In this document: piece by piece, positions 44,095-54,680 of the stretch | How positions within the stretch are numbered: position 1 is the stretch's first letter | Layout of the letters: the number at the start of each line of letters is the position of its first letter | Assembly (NCBI RefSeq): GCF_021917145.1 | Contig: NC_061065.1 | Location: 11,839,412 to 11,903,411, forward strand | From: Hypomesus transpacificus | Taxonomy: Eukaryota; Chordata; Actinopteri; Osmeriformes; Osmeridae | Reading direction: 5' to 3' | Length of the DNA: 64,000 nucleotides | Position numbers and translations under genes: made by a program | The notes under the pieces: generated by a model | What the model saw: the letters and a program-made list of their open reading frames with translations, nothing else | What the model was told of the DNA's origin: nothing | The model's database searches: none

Positions 44095-47000
44095 CACTCT
44101 GAGAGTAGAAGGAACCTGGGACAGCACATGTCAGACTGGAGGCTTCATCCCAGGACATCACCATCATTCTGAAGTCTTCATCTCTGGAACAGCAGCGTCA
44201 GTCTGGGTCTGAGTTCCAAGGTTCAAAGCCCAGAAAGGAATGTGTAAATATTGATGTGCTGATCCTAGCGGAAGCTTCTCTGTGTGAGACTGTTGCCCTT
44301 CTATCCAGGCGAAGCAGCTGTCTGGTGGCCAACTGTCAACTGTCCAGCTGTCGCACTCTCTCCAACAGTCTCACTCCCTGTCAAGCTGTCTCACTCTCAT
44401 ATTGTCTCACTCCTTGTCCAACTGTCTCATTCTCTCTATCTTACCAGAGTATTTTCTCATCTCTCTTCCACTCTCCTCTTGTCCCGCTCCCCTTTTCCCC
44501 TCTCCTATCTGCACTCTCTCCCTTTCCCCATTCCCTTTTTCTTCTTATTCTCCCTCTCTTCCTTCCCCTCCCTCCCAGGTGCAGCCCATGATTCAGCCAG
44601 GTCATGAGAACCTGGTCCACCACATCCTGTTGTATCAGTGTGACAGCAATCTGAATGAGGAGGAGTTGGAGCATGGTCATGAGTGCTACCACCCCAACAT
44701 GCCAGACTCATTCAACACCTGCCAGGCCATCTTCTTTGCCTGGGCCATCGGTGGAGAGGTCCTGCCTACTTCCTGTTTCCGGTCAATCCTTCTTCCTGTA
44801 TCCTGTCTGTTCTTCTTTTTGTTGGTCAAAATATTTCACAAAAAATATCAGTGTGTTTCTCTGAGCATGTCGGTATGTGCGTGTGTGTGTGTGTGTGTGT
44901 GTGAGTGTGACCTTTCCGTTTCATACTCCAGGGATTCACCTACCCTCCTCATGTTGGCTTGTCCATTGGCACAGCAACAGACCCAGTGTATGTCCTGATG
45001 GAGACTCACTATGACAACCCCGGCCTCCTCTCAGGTAGTAGAGCCCCCCCTGGGCCAGCCGGACTGACAGTGTCCTATACTAGTCTGCGTCTCAGAACCT
45101 GTTGTACCTCCTGTAGACATCTAGTCTGGTGAGGCAAGTTGATTGAAGCCCTTACCTCTGCTTATTGACCTGCTGTTGGTGTGTGTGTTTGTGTATGCGT
45201 GTGTGTTTTCCTAAGGCTTGCAGGACAGCTCTGGCCTTAGATTCTATCACAGTGCAACCCTGCGAGAATTTGATGCTGGCGTCTTGGAGACAGGCATGTG
45301 GGTCAGCATCTACCACATGCTGCCTCCTGGTATGGAGGACTACACTTCCCAGGGGCACTGCACCAACCAGTGTCTGCAAGAGGTGAGATCTCCCATAAAT
45401 GGGTCAATCCAACAACCAGTAACGGAAATAGAAATCCCTTAATTAAGCCACTGCAGTGATGATCTTACCTGAAGAAGTGTGTGTGTGTGTGTGTCAGGCC
45501 CTGGGTGAGGAGATGCCTGGGGGCGTGCGTGTGTTTGCTGTGCTAATGCATGCCCATCTGGCTGGCCGCGCCATAACCACACGCCACTTCCGGGACAACC
45601 AGGAACTGCCTCCCCTGTCACATGACGCAGAGTTTGACTTCAACTTCCAGGAGTTCCAGCTGTTGGAGGAGGAGACGCCCGTGCTGCCTGTGGGTAACCT
45701 GGCTGTGTTTATGTCTGTATCTATCTACCTGTTTCTCTGGCTGTTTGTCCATCTCTCTGACTGCCTGTAGTCTACATGTTAACCTGTATATGGCACCTGT
45801 GCAGACGGTACTCTCATTGGTTGAAAATAAGTACAACAATCCAATCCATCTGCTTCTCTCTCAGACAGACAGTTTGATCACAGAATGCAAGTACAACACT
45901 GCAGGCCGCAGAAATGTGACCTGGGTGAGAGCACACACACACTCACAAACACTAAACACACACATGTTTGCATGTTGTTCTCCGACTGAGCCAGTTTTCC
46001 TCGTCACTGTGTCACTTTTTATTTGTGACTTTGTTGCTTGGTTTATGTCAGTACAGAACAGTATTGTTTGTTTTAATAACTACATTAAACTTCAGTCTGG
46101 CCAGTAAAACAACTATTATTACTTTATGAAAGGGCACAAGGCATTTTGTTATGGAGACACTCAAAGGAGAAAAACATAGTTTGCTGTCTCCACAGACAGC
46201 CTACCATAGCTGTGAAAACAGAGTGGATTGTTTCAGAGTTGCGTGGGAAGGTGGCAGGCAGGATGTGGAGGAGCCAGGCAGGGAGAGAAGGAGTTAGGCA
46301 GGGAGGGAGAGAAGGAGTTAGGCAGGGGGGAGAGAAGGAGGGAGGGAGAGAAGGAGTTAGGCAGGGAGGGAGAGAAGGAGAGAAGGAGTTAGGCACAGAG
46401 GGAGAGAAGGAGGGAGGCAGGGAGGGAGGGAGAGAAGAAGGGAGGCCAGGAAGAAAATAGGCAGGGAGAGAGGGAGGAGAAAGAGTGAATCAGGTAGCGA
46501 TAGAAGGAATAAGGCAGGGAGAGAGGTAGGGAGGGACAGAGGCATACTTTCAGACCAACGTGTCAGAGCCTGTGTGGACTTGGCTGAACAATCTGTCTGT
46601 AAACAAAGCTTGGAGGCTTGCAGTAGCTGGAGGAGGGCACCATCAAAGGTCATGTACAGGCTATGTAGAGTTCTTGAGGGTCTCTGTAGAAGTCTTAAGG
46701 CTGCTGTTACAGAGTAGGGTGCAGCTGTTGTTACAGCTTTTTTATCTAGCGAGCGCCACCAGGTACATCAACAAGTGAGTGTGGGTGTTTTTCTTACATG
46801 TGTTACATTTGTTTGTGAATTTGTATGTGTGTTTAGGGTGGCCTAAGCACCAGAGAGGAGATGTGTCTATCCTACCTGCTCTACTATCCCAGAGTGAACC
46901 TGAGCCGGTGTGAGAGTCTGCCTCTGATCATGGGACAGCTGAACTTCATAGGAGTTAGAGACATCACGCCGTAAGCTCCGCCAGAAGCTGCAGTTTCCGG

Positions 47001-48170
47001 TAGTCTCCATGGTGCTGAGGTCTCCTACAGTAACCTCCATGGTTTCCTACAGGCTAGCTCAGCAACACTGCTAGGATATACAGCCCTACATAATGCCAAC
47101 CCAAGAGGGTTAAGTTATCAGTTAGACCAAAGCTCTCCAGCCCTGCTCCCAGAGAGCTAACTCTCCTGTAGGTTTACTATCCAACCACGTTCCTGGAGAG
47201 ACACCTTCCTGTAGGTTTCAACTTCCACATTCATCTTTTGAGTTGCACAAAACTAAGAATGGAATATGTTCTACTGTAAATTGGATGTGTACTGTATGAC
47301 AGCCCTTCTGCTTCAGGACCTGGCCATTCCTGGTGAAGAGCCCCAAGAGGTACAGCAACATGACCGTTACTGCTGCCTTGGAAACCTTCCGCTGGACCAG
47401 GAGGCGGGGGCAAGCCTTCAACCAGCTGGTGCTGCAGCTTCCCATCAACATCCGCTGCTCCAAGCTGGGGATGGAGAACTGGGGGGTGAGAGGGGTGGAG
47501 CTAGAGAGCTGGAGGTCTGGTCTTGAATGGACTAGGGCTGGGCTGGGGCTGAACTGGAATTAGCTAGGCTGGGCTGGGGCTGAGCTGGGATTAGCTGGGC
47601 TGGGCTGTGGTTGAGGTGGACTAGGCTGGGGCGAGACTGGGATTTGCTGGATTGGGGTTTAGGGTTAGTCTGGGATTAGCTGGACAGGAATTAGCTGAAC
47701 TGGTCTGGGGATGGCTAGATTGAGGCAGAAGAAAAGTGGGGGTTAGGCTTCTGAAATACTGGCTAAGGGTTGTAAGATTTAGAGGACAATAAACTATTGA
47801 AACTGCTCAACTGACATAATTTCTTCTCCCTGTAGATCCAGGGGTCAGTGGTGACTCCTCCAGAAGTGCACTCTCTGGCTTCTCCTCCCAGCACCCCTTG
47901 CAGCGCTGCAACTCCACCACAAGGGCGCGCAGTTTTGCTCTTCACCTTTCTCCTTATATCTCTAGTGCTGCTGTGTCTGGCTCTCTGAACTGTGTGCCAG
48001 CGGTCTGGCTCTAAAAGCCAAATGCCAGGTCACCATGCACACATCTGGGCATGATGATAAAGGAGAACTTCAAGCTTTTACCACAACTAACCTCCAATAA
48101 GAAGTTTGTTAATTAAACACCGCAAGTGTTCATTTTGTTCGTTGAGTATTTACATAAATAAACAGTCCTG
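42772..48170 (+). CDS. moxd1: MOXD1, DBH-like copper monooxygenase
   Basis: A secretory-pathway member of the dopamine beta-hydroxylase family; substrate unknown. 606 aa (human 613). Coding exons: 42772-43035, 43260-43406, 43620-43787, 43911-43994, 44579-44758, 44932-45034, 45216-45382, 45498-45689, 45865-45924, 46837-46970, 47317-47485 and 47836-47988. The frame is open throughout. A hydrophobic N-terminus ([10 protein letters not shown]) is followed by a DOMON domain ([20 protein letters not shown]). The copper sites are His235-His236 in [11 protein letters not shown], His389 and His391 in LMHAHLAGR, and Met464 in [18 protein letters not shown] and FDFNFQEFQ are also kept. The C-terminus is a hydrophobic membrane anchor. 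Intron 4 is GC-AG (CAG|GCAAGT at 43995) and contains a long (TC)n. A poly-A signal is at 48157-48162. Confidence 0.93.
44008..44090 (+). repeat. (TC)n microsatellite in moxd1 intron 4
   Basis: A nearly pure TC tract of about 80 bases begins only about 15 bases after the GC donor. It could act as a pyrimidine-tract decoy, although the real acceptor (CCTCCCAG, to 44578) is about 490 bases further on. Confidence 0.95.
46244..46545 (+). repeat. Purine-rich minisatellite in moxd1 intron 9
   Basis: Degenerate units of GGGAGAGAAGGAGTTAGGCA occur about a dozen times. All-purine strands of this sort can form triplexes. Frames across it are spurious. Confidence 0.85.
47500..47720 (+). repeat. Degenerate minisatellite in moxd1 intron 11
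   Basis: Irregular units around GGGCTGGGGCTGAGCTGGGA and TTAGCTGG, non-coding. Confidence 0.6.
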
Positions 48171-48335
48171 CTGTTAAATTCATACTTTAAGATGAGCTGT
48201 GTAGTGTTACCCCCCCCATACATCCTCCACCTTGGGGACCTCTCAAGGCTTCTGACACAATGAAGCTCAAACGATACCTGTCTTCAGCTGGATTGTAGAC
48301 TTTTCATTGGTGAAATGCTGAGTCATGGCTGTTCA

Positions 48336-48530
48336 TTAGATTTACATTTAGTCATTTAGCAGCCGCCCTTGTCCAGTGGGACTTACAGTAGGTACAGGGA
48401 CATTCTGCCCGAGGCAAGTAGGGTGAAGTGCTTTGCCTAGGGACACAACGTCATTTGGCACGGCCGGGACTCGAACCAACAACCTTCTGATTATTAGCCC
48501 GACTCCCTTAACCGCTCAGCCATCTGACCC
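48336..48530 (-). mobile_element. tRNA-headed SINE with L2-type tail (minus)
   Basis: Same family as 31143-31366 but inverted. The minus strand has the tRNA-like head (CCGAGCGG-like text, read CCGCTCAGCC on plus), GACGTTGTGTCCCTAGGCAA and the AAATGACTAAATGTAAA tail. It is flanked by CTGTTCA at 48329-48335 and 48531-48537. It sits about 170 bases after the moxd1 poly-A signal. Confidence 0.9.
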
Positions 48531-48539
48531 CTGTTCAGA

Positions 48540-49100
48540 TGCAGCACACATAGTTCTATATAAAACACCAATGTTAAGTCATTGCCATATAGTTGAAATG
48601 TATTTGAAAGCAGTGCTATAAGGTTGTGAGAAGACTACTAAGGGGTGTTATAATAACAGCATGAAGGACAGATTTTCAGATATGTGTGCTGACATGACCT
48701 GTGAATAGACTATAATTACTCTACTTGGCTGGACAACACCAGATCTGTGAGGACAGAAAGATGTTAAAGTGTCCTCATATTTTCACCATGTTTTCTAACA
48801 GTGTCTAAAGATGTTATCAAACTGTTTCTAATATGAAGATGTCAACTGTACCTGTAATGCTTTGTATGACCTAAACATATAATAAATGTATATCTACGTA
48901 CCACAGTTGGTGCTTGTGGTCTTCTCCGGTCAGACTCAGGGGTGTGTGTGGATCCATTGTTCGCTCAGTTGTGTGTGTGGGTCAGGTCGTGAGTGTGGTT
49001 CAGGTGTTTGTGGTTCAGGTTGCGTGTGGGTTATGTGTGTGCGGCTCAGAATGTGTTTGTGGGTTAGGTTTGTGCGTGTCAGGTTGTGTGTGGGTCTGAA
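48540..49100. other. Intergenic, GT-rich end
   Basis: AT-rich sequence to 48900, then a degenerate GTGTGTGGGTCAG-type repeat to about 49100. No gene is recognised. Confidence 0.45.
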
Positions 49101-49111
49101 TACCATAAGCC

Positions 49112-49275
49112 AGAGCTGCAGCTCAGGTCCCAGGCACCACCAGGAACCTGTCTCCCCGGGCCTGGAGGCTAACGGTACCCTTAGCCCGACTTACAGCGAT
49201 TATGGCTGGGAGCCGTCTTGGGGCGACGGGCCAGCAGGGAGCTCGGTGTCAGGGTGGCTCACACCGGGAGGCTGA
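49112..49275 (+). other. Unassigned GC-rich open segment (possible terminal exon)
   Basis: After an acceptor-like CATAAGCCAG (to 49111) a GC-rich frame reads SCSSGPRHHQEPVSPGLEAN, then GTLSPTYSDYGWEPSWGDGP, and ends LTPGG with a TGA at 49273-49275. The composition contrasts with the AT-rich flanks and the reading looks protein-like. I do not recognise the family, and no partner exon is evident upstream. It could be the last exon of an unseen gene or chance. Confidence 0.25.
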
Positions 49276-49479
49276 GATGGAGAGAGGAACACTCAGTCCT
49301 GTCGAGGGTCTGAGATGAATGCGAGCTATTGAAGGAGCACTGGTATGGTTCACTGAGGTAATTCTCTAGGATGGCTCGATAGACTGAATGTTCACCTTGA
49401 TTGCTGGACTCCTGACAGGATGGTGACCGCAGAAAGGGTGTTCCACCTCCACAGGTGCATATCATCCAGGAGCCTTGAT

Positions 49480-49690
49480 CAGATTGACCGGCATCAGAAC
49501 CATTCAGCCAGACATCCCACGAGCCAACCAGAAACAGAAATCGGCCAACCAGGAACAGAACCACCAAACCAGGAATAGCAACAGCTTACCAAGAAAAAAA
49601 AACAGCCAACCTGGAGTAGAACCAGTCATCCAGGAACAGTACCAGCTGAATCAGGACTAGAACCAGACAATCTGGAACAAAACCGGCCTG
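49480..49690 (+). repeat. Degenerate minisatellite, ~17-base unit
   Basis: Units of CCAACCAGGAACAGAAC recur about ten times with variation. It ends just before AAAG|GTAAGAAG at 49711, which resembles a splice donor but has no coding frame attached. Confidence 0.65.
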
Positions 49691-49789
49691 TCAGAAGTGT
49701 GAAACAAAGGTAAGAAGCATGTTTGATGTTATTGTGTAGGACAGACACAATCTCTTAGAGTACATATTTGTCATGTTTGTGTGAATGGG

Positions 49790-49885
49790 TTTGGGTGTGG
49801 TGTTCTGGGTGGGGTGTTCTGAGTGTGGTGTGCTGGGTGTGGTGTGCTGGGTGTGGTGTGCTGGGTGTTGGGCTCTGAGTGTGGT
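49790..49885 (+). repeat. GT-rich minisatellite
   Basis: Units of GTGTGGTGTGCTGG and close variants. Between here and the assembly gap I see no gene apart from a (TC)n at 50538-50604. Confidence 0.8.
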
Positions 49886-50531
49886 GGTCTTGGATTGGGA
49901 GACTGCCCTGGGCCATGCTCTCTTAAGCCAGCAGAGGGCAGTATTGTCATGGATAGAGTATGTCTGGACTGGGAGAAGACACAATGAGAGTTTAACCATG
50001 TAAATTGACCACTGTCTTGGATGATGTAGTGAGAGTGGAATGTCTCAGACTGTGGAACCAAATGGTGGTGTCAGCAGTACATGCTGACATGTACAGTAGT
50101 ATGAGACTGGTTATGTACCTTTACCTGTACCTTGCATTTACATTGTATTCATTTAGAAGACAATTATGTCCAAAGTGACATGCACATAGTGCCAATACAT
50201 GCATCTGTACATAGCTCATATATCAAGGTGAGTGACACACAGCACAGTTACTCAAACAGCCATGGTACGCGGGTCACCAGACCGGGTCACTGTTCTAAGC
50301 AACTTTCTGTTCTTGGTCTCTTCTCCTTCCTCCCCTCTCCTCTTACTGTTGGTTGTTTTCATCCTAGAGGAGAGGAAGTCCTTTGACAGATGAGGGATTG
50401 CTCTGGCTGTGTCATGCCCAGCTTGGTTATGTAAAGTCTGTCTTTGATACAGCTCAAAGCAGGAAGCCGTACAGACACCAGCCTCTGGCCTCCTTGTTAG
50501 AGAGGTCCTATGTTACTGTATGTGTCGTATT

Positions 50532-50609
<78 letters not shown>

Positions 50610-50783
50610 ACTGTCAACACATCACCGTCTCCTCCATCCCACCCCCCCAGCTCCCTGTCTTTTCCATCATTAGTTCTCATGTAACCCAGTCTCATAATGA
50701 AAGCTTACTCTCAGAAAACCCTCCAACCTCCCCTCCTCGATTCCAACTGAAAATAGCCCTGAGAGACAGATGTTGTTCCCAGT

Positions 50784-50883
50784 NNNNNNNNNNNNNNNNN
50801 NNNNNNNNNNNNNNNNNNNNNNNNNNNNNNNNNNNNNNNNNNNNNNNNNNNNNNNNNNNNNNNNNNNNNNNNNNNNNNNNNNN
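50784..50883. other. Assembly gap (100 Ns)
   Basis: A run of exactly 100 N, the usual placeholder for a gap of unknown size. The afadin exons that should precede 51093 are not found to its left. Confidence 0.99.
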
Positions 50884-51092
50884 GAAGCTTTGGGATAGCA
50901 TGTGTGTGTGTTTGTTTGAGTCTTCGGGGCGGGGGAATGAAGGGGTGCTGCCTTTTCTCCTTGCTGCATTTTTCACCCTCTGCTATGTGTGTGTGTGTGT
51001 GTGATCTCCTCTCCTGCCTTCCTCTGGCATGGTGTGTGTGTGTGTGTGTGTGTCCTCTGCGGCCTCTTCTGCATGTGTGCTTACCCACCTAG

Positions 51093-53095
51093 GGAGAGGG
51101 AATCACTATGCCTACTACGCCTATCGGCACCACGAAGGTAAAATCAAACTCTCTTCTCTTCTTCTCTCTCCTCTCTTCTCTCTTCTTCTCTCTCCTCTCT
51201 TCTTCTCTTCCTATCTCTTCTTCTCTCTCCCTCTCTTCTTCTCTCTCCTCTTTTTTTCTCCTCTCCAGAACCAGGCTGACCTAGTACAGAGCTGTATCTA
51301 AGAGGTGGTCTAGCAAGGTTTATACTACCTTCACAACAGATCCCCTCTCTTAGTCAGAAGGGCGACCTGTTAGCTAGCCACAACAAGGACAGGTCTTCCT
51401 GTTAGCTAGCCACAACAAGGACAGGTCTTCCTGTTAGCTAGCCACAACAAGGACAGGTTTTTCCTGTTAGCTAGCCACAACAAGGACATGTCTTCCTGTT
51501 AGCTAGCCACAACAAGGACAGGTCTTCCTGTTAGCTAGCCACAACAAGGACAGGTCTTTGTGTTAACTAGCCACAACAAGGACAGGTCTTCCTGTTAGCT
51601 TGCCACAACAAGGATAGGTCTTCCTGTTAGCTAGCCACAACAAGGACAGGTCTTCCTGTTAGCTAGCCACAACAAGGACAGGTCTTCCTGTTAGCTAGCC
51701 ACAACAAGGACAGGTCTTCCTACTCTGTTAAACTAATATGCTGCTTTGCTTCTACTAAAACACACAGTCACTAATGAGTCTCCTCCAATTCTTAGCCAGA
51801 CCCCCTTGAGAATACACGTTGAAGCCTTTATGTACTGTAGATATGAAGTGTGTGTGTGTGTGTGTGTACTGACTCGCTCGTTTCTCCGTGTAGATGGGTC
51901 GGACTCCAGGGACAAACCAAAGCTGTACCGTCTGCAGCACAGCCTCACGGAGGTGGGCTCAGACCACACAGAGGACGGCTCCATACAGGTGTGTGTGTGT
52001 ACACACAATGTCCCTTTCCCATCCTGACAGAAGATGATCATGCCATTGTTCTGCCTCTCGCTGCCACGCACTGTTGTATTGCGTTGAACCCTCCAGCGTG
52101 GCTCATATAGATATCACCTTCTCGACCAATAAACATTCTCCCCCCCCCCCCCCCCTCCCCACAGTTGTTTGGTCCAGGCATCCTCCCCGACCACTGTCAC
52201 CTGATGCACAGCGAGGGCCTGGTCACCGTGACGCCCCACAGCCTGGAGGCGGAGACGTACGTGGACGGGCAGCGCGTGGCCGACACCACCGTGCTGCGCA
52301 GCGGCGCCACGCTGCAGTTTGGCTCCGGCCACGTCTTCAAGTTCGTGGACCCCAGCTACGACCCGGGGGCCAAGAGGGAGCCGGGGGCCATGATGAGGGG
52401 CCGCCACAAGTCTGGGTAGGTGGTGTGTGTGTGTGTCTGTGTGTACGAAGGAGGGAGAAGAATTATTGGTCGGTCTTAAAAATGGGTACTTGTGTGTGTG
52501 TGTGTGTGCGCACATTCCATGGGGCGACTTCTGGCTTTTTGAAAAGTGGTGTCCTCCATGATGGGAGAACACTTTATTAATCCCCAGGAAGGGGACATTT
52601 GGAAATAGAAGTGATGTGGACACGCACACACACACTCAAAGAGCTGAGTTTACAAGGTTTCCTATTTCTGGTCAGGTTCAGGGAAAGGACAGGAAGAGTC
52701 CTGTATTATAATGAAGACCTGTTGAAACCCCATAATTCCTGTGTGTGTGTGTGTGTGTTGATAATTGACGTATCCTGTGTCGTCTCCGTAACTCGTGACG
52801 GAGTGCCAAGCGCGTGTTGCTGCCGTGGAAACACACATGCCACATAGACAGGAGGGAGCCTGCCCCAACTCCCATCAGCCATCTGGGCTGGGTGGGGATT
52901 GGTTTGGGTCAGAGTGGAGGTGGAGAACGTAGCGAGAGGGATTTAGCCTGCCTGGAAGTGAAGGAGAGCAGGAGGAGGAGAGCAGTGAGGAAGCTGAAAG
53001 GGAGTCGTTTAGGAGGGTTGAACTGGGAATAGGGGTAGGGAAGAAAGAGAGAGGGAGAGAGAGAGAGACTGAGGGGGAGGGAAAGAGGGAGGGAA

Positions 53096-53129
<34 letters not shown>

Positions 53130-54615
53130 GGAAGAGAGAGAGAGACAGAGAGAAACAGAGAGAGAAGGGGGGGGAAGATATGAGAGTGGCAGGCAACTAC
53201 TGCGACTGACAAACTCTCTAATCTGATCAGTGTGGGCTGGGGTGTGTCGCGCTGACACATCCACACACACACACACCCACACACGCAGACACACCACCAC
53301 TGTAGCCTACTTTGCTCAGTCTCCTGCCTAAAGAACAGAGCAGAGCCAGGGTCGGGTCCAGACAGGATCATTACAGGCTGACTCTCCTCCACGACGCTGG
53401 GCCAGGTAGGACTGCTCTGGGGTTCGGTTTGGAGGTTCTCCTGGAGACCTGGGGAAAGGGAGGCTCTGGACTTGGAAATGGACCAGATTGTGTTTGTGTT
53501 TCTGTGTGTGCTTGTGTGTTGTCCAGTAAGGATGTACAGTTCCAGCCCCTCAGTTACTGTGGCTGGGGAACCGACAAGCTTTAATCTGGTCATACAGAAC
53601 GAGGTTGGTGCTGGGCTGGATTAGAATGGGGGGGGGGGGGGGGGTGAGGAGGAGAGACATGGGCTAAGGAGGCTGAGGAGAGGAGAAAGATAGGAAGAGA
53701 ATGGTGGGTAAGTGTTGCCGCAAACGGAGGCGTTCTGATGGAGATTCACTGATTTGACTGTCAAGGGTTGAAGGATGACTGGATGTCTCTCTGTTTGACT
53801 GATTGTCTGTCTGGCTGGTTGTCTATGTAGCTGGCTGACTGGATGTCTGTCTGGGTGTCTGTCTGACTGACTGACTTGATGTCTGTTTAGTTTGCTGACT
53901 GGATGTCTGTCTGGTTGTCTATCTAGCTGGCTGACTGGATGGGGGGAGGGTTGGTTGTTGGCTGACTGTTCAGGGTTGATGGACAGGGTGAGTGGTTATT
54001 TATGTAGTAGTCAATAACCATCAGCCTGTGAAGTCTATAGGATCACATGCTAGCCTCAAGGTAGAATGGGAATGTATAGCGTGTGTGTGTGCGCGGGAGA
54101 GAGCGTGTGAGTGTGTGAGAGAGGACGATAATGAACAGGGAGATGCTGTTTGGATGTCCTGCTCAGATTGAGCTCAAAGCCTCTCTTTATGACCATTGAT
54201 CCTTCTCTCTGTCTCTATCTTGGTCTCTATCGCTCCGTCTCATTCACTCACTCTTTGTCTCACACACACACACACACAGAGGACCGTGCTGTGTGAATCT
54301 GGTCCTGTCATTGCGTGTAGCCTCTAATGTGGTTTGCTGTATTTAATTAGAGCATAGAACAGGCTGGCATATGTTTAGTTTTCTGGCTCTTAAGGGGAGG
54401 GGATTTCTATCAGCTATATCTATCTTCCAACATGCATGTTGGAGGGAGTGTGTGTGTGTGTATGTGCCCACATGAGTGTGTAACTGTTTGTACTTGGGGA
54501 TTGTGGTTTTATGGAATAACAGCGTCTCCCTCAGAGATTGACTGTGCTGATCTCTCTCTCTCTCTCTGTTTCTCTCTCTGTTTCTCTCTCTGTTTCTCTC
54601 TCTGTTTCTCTCTCT

Positions 54616-54680
<65 letters not shown>

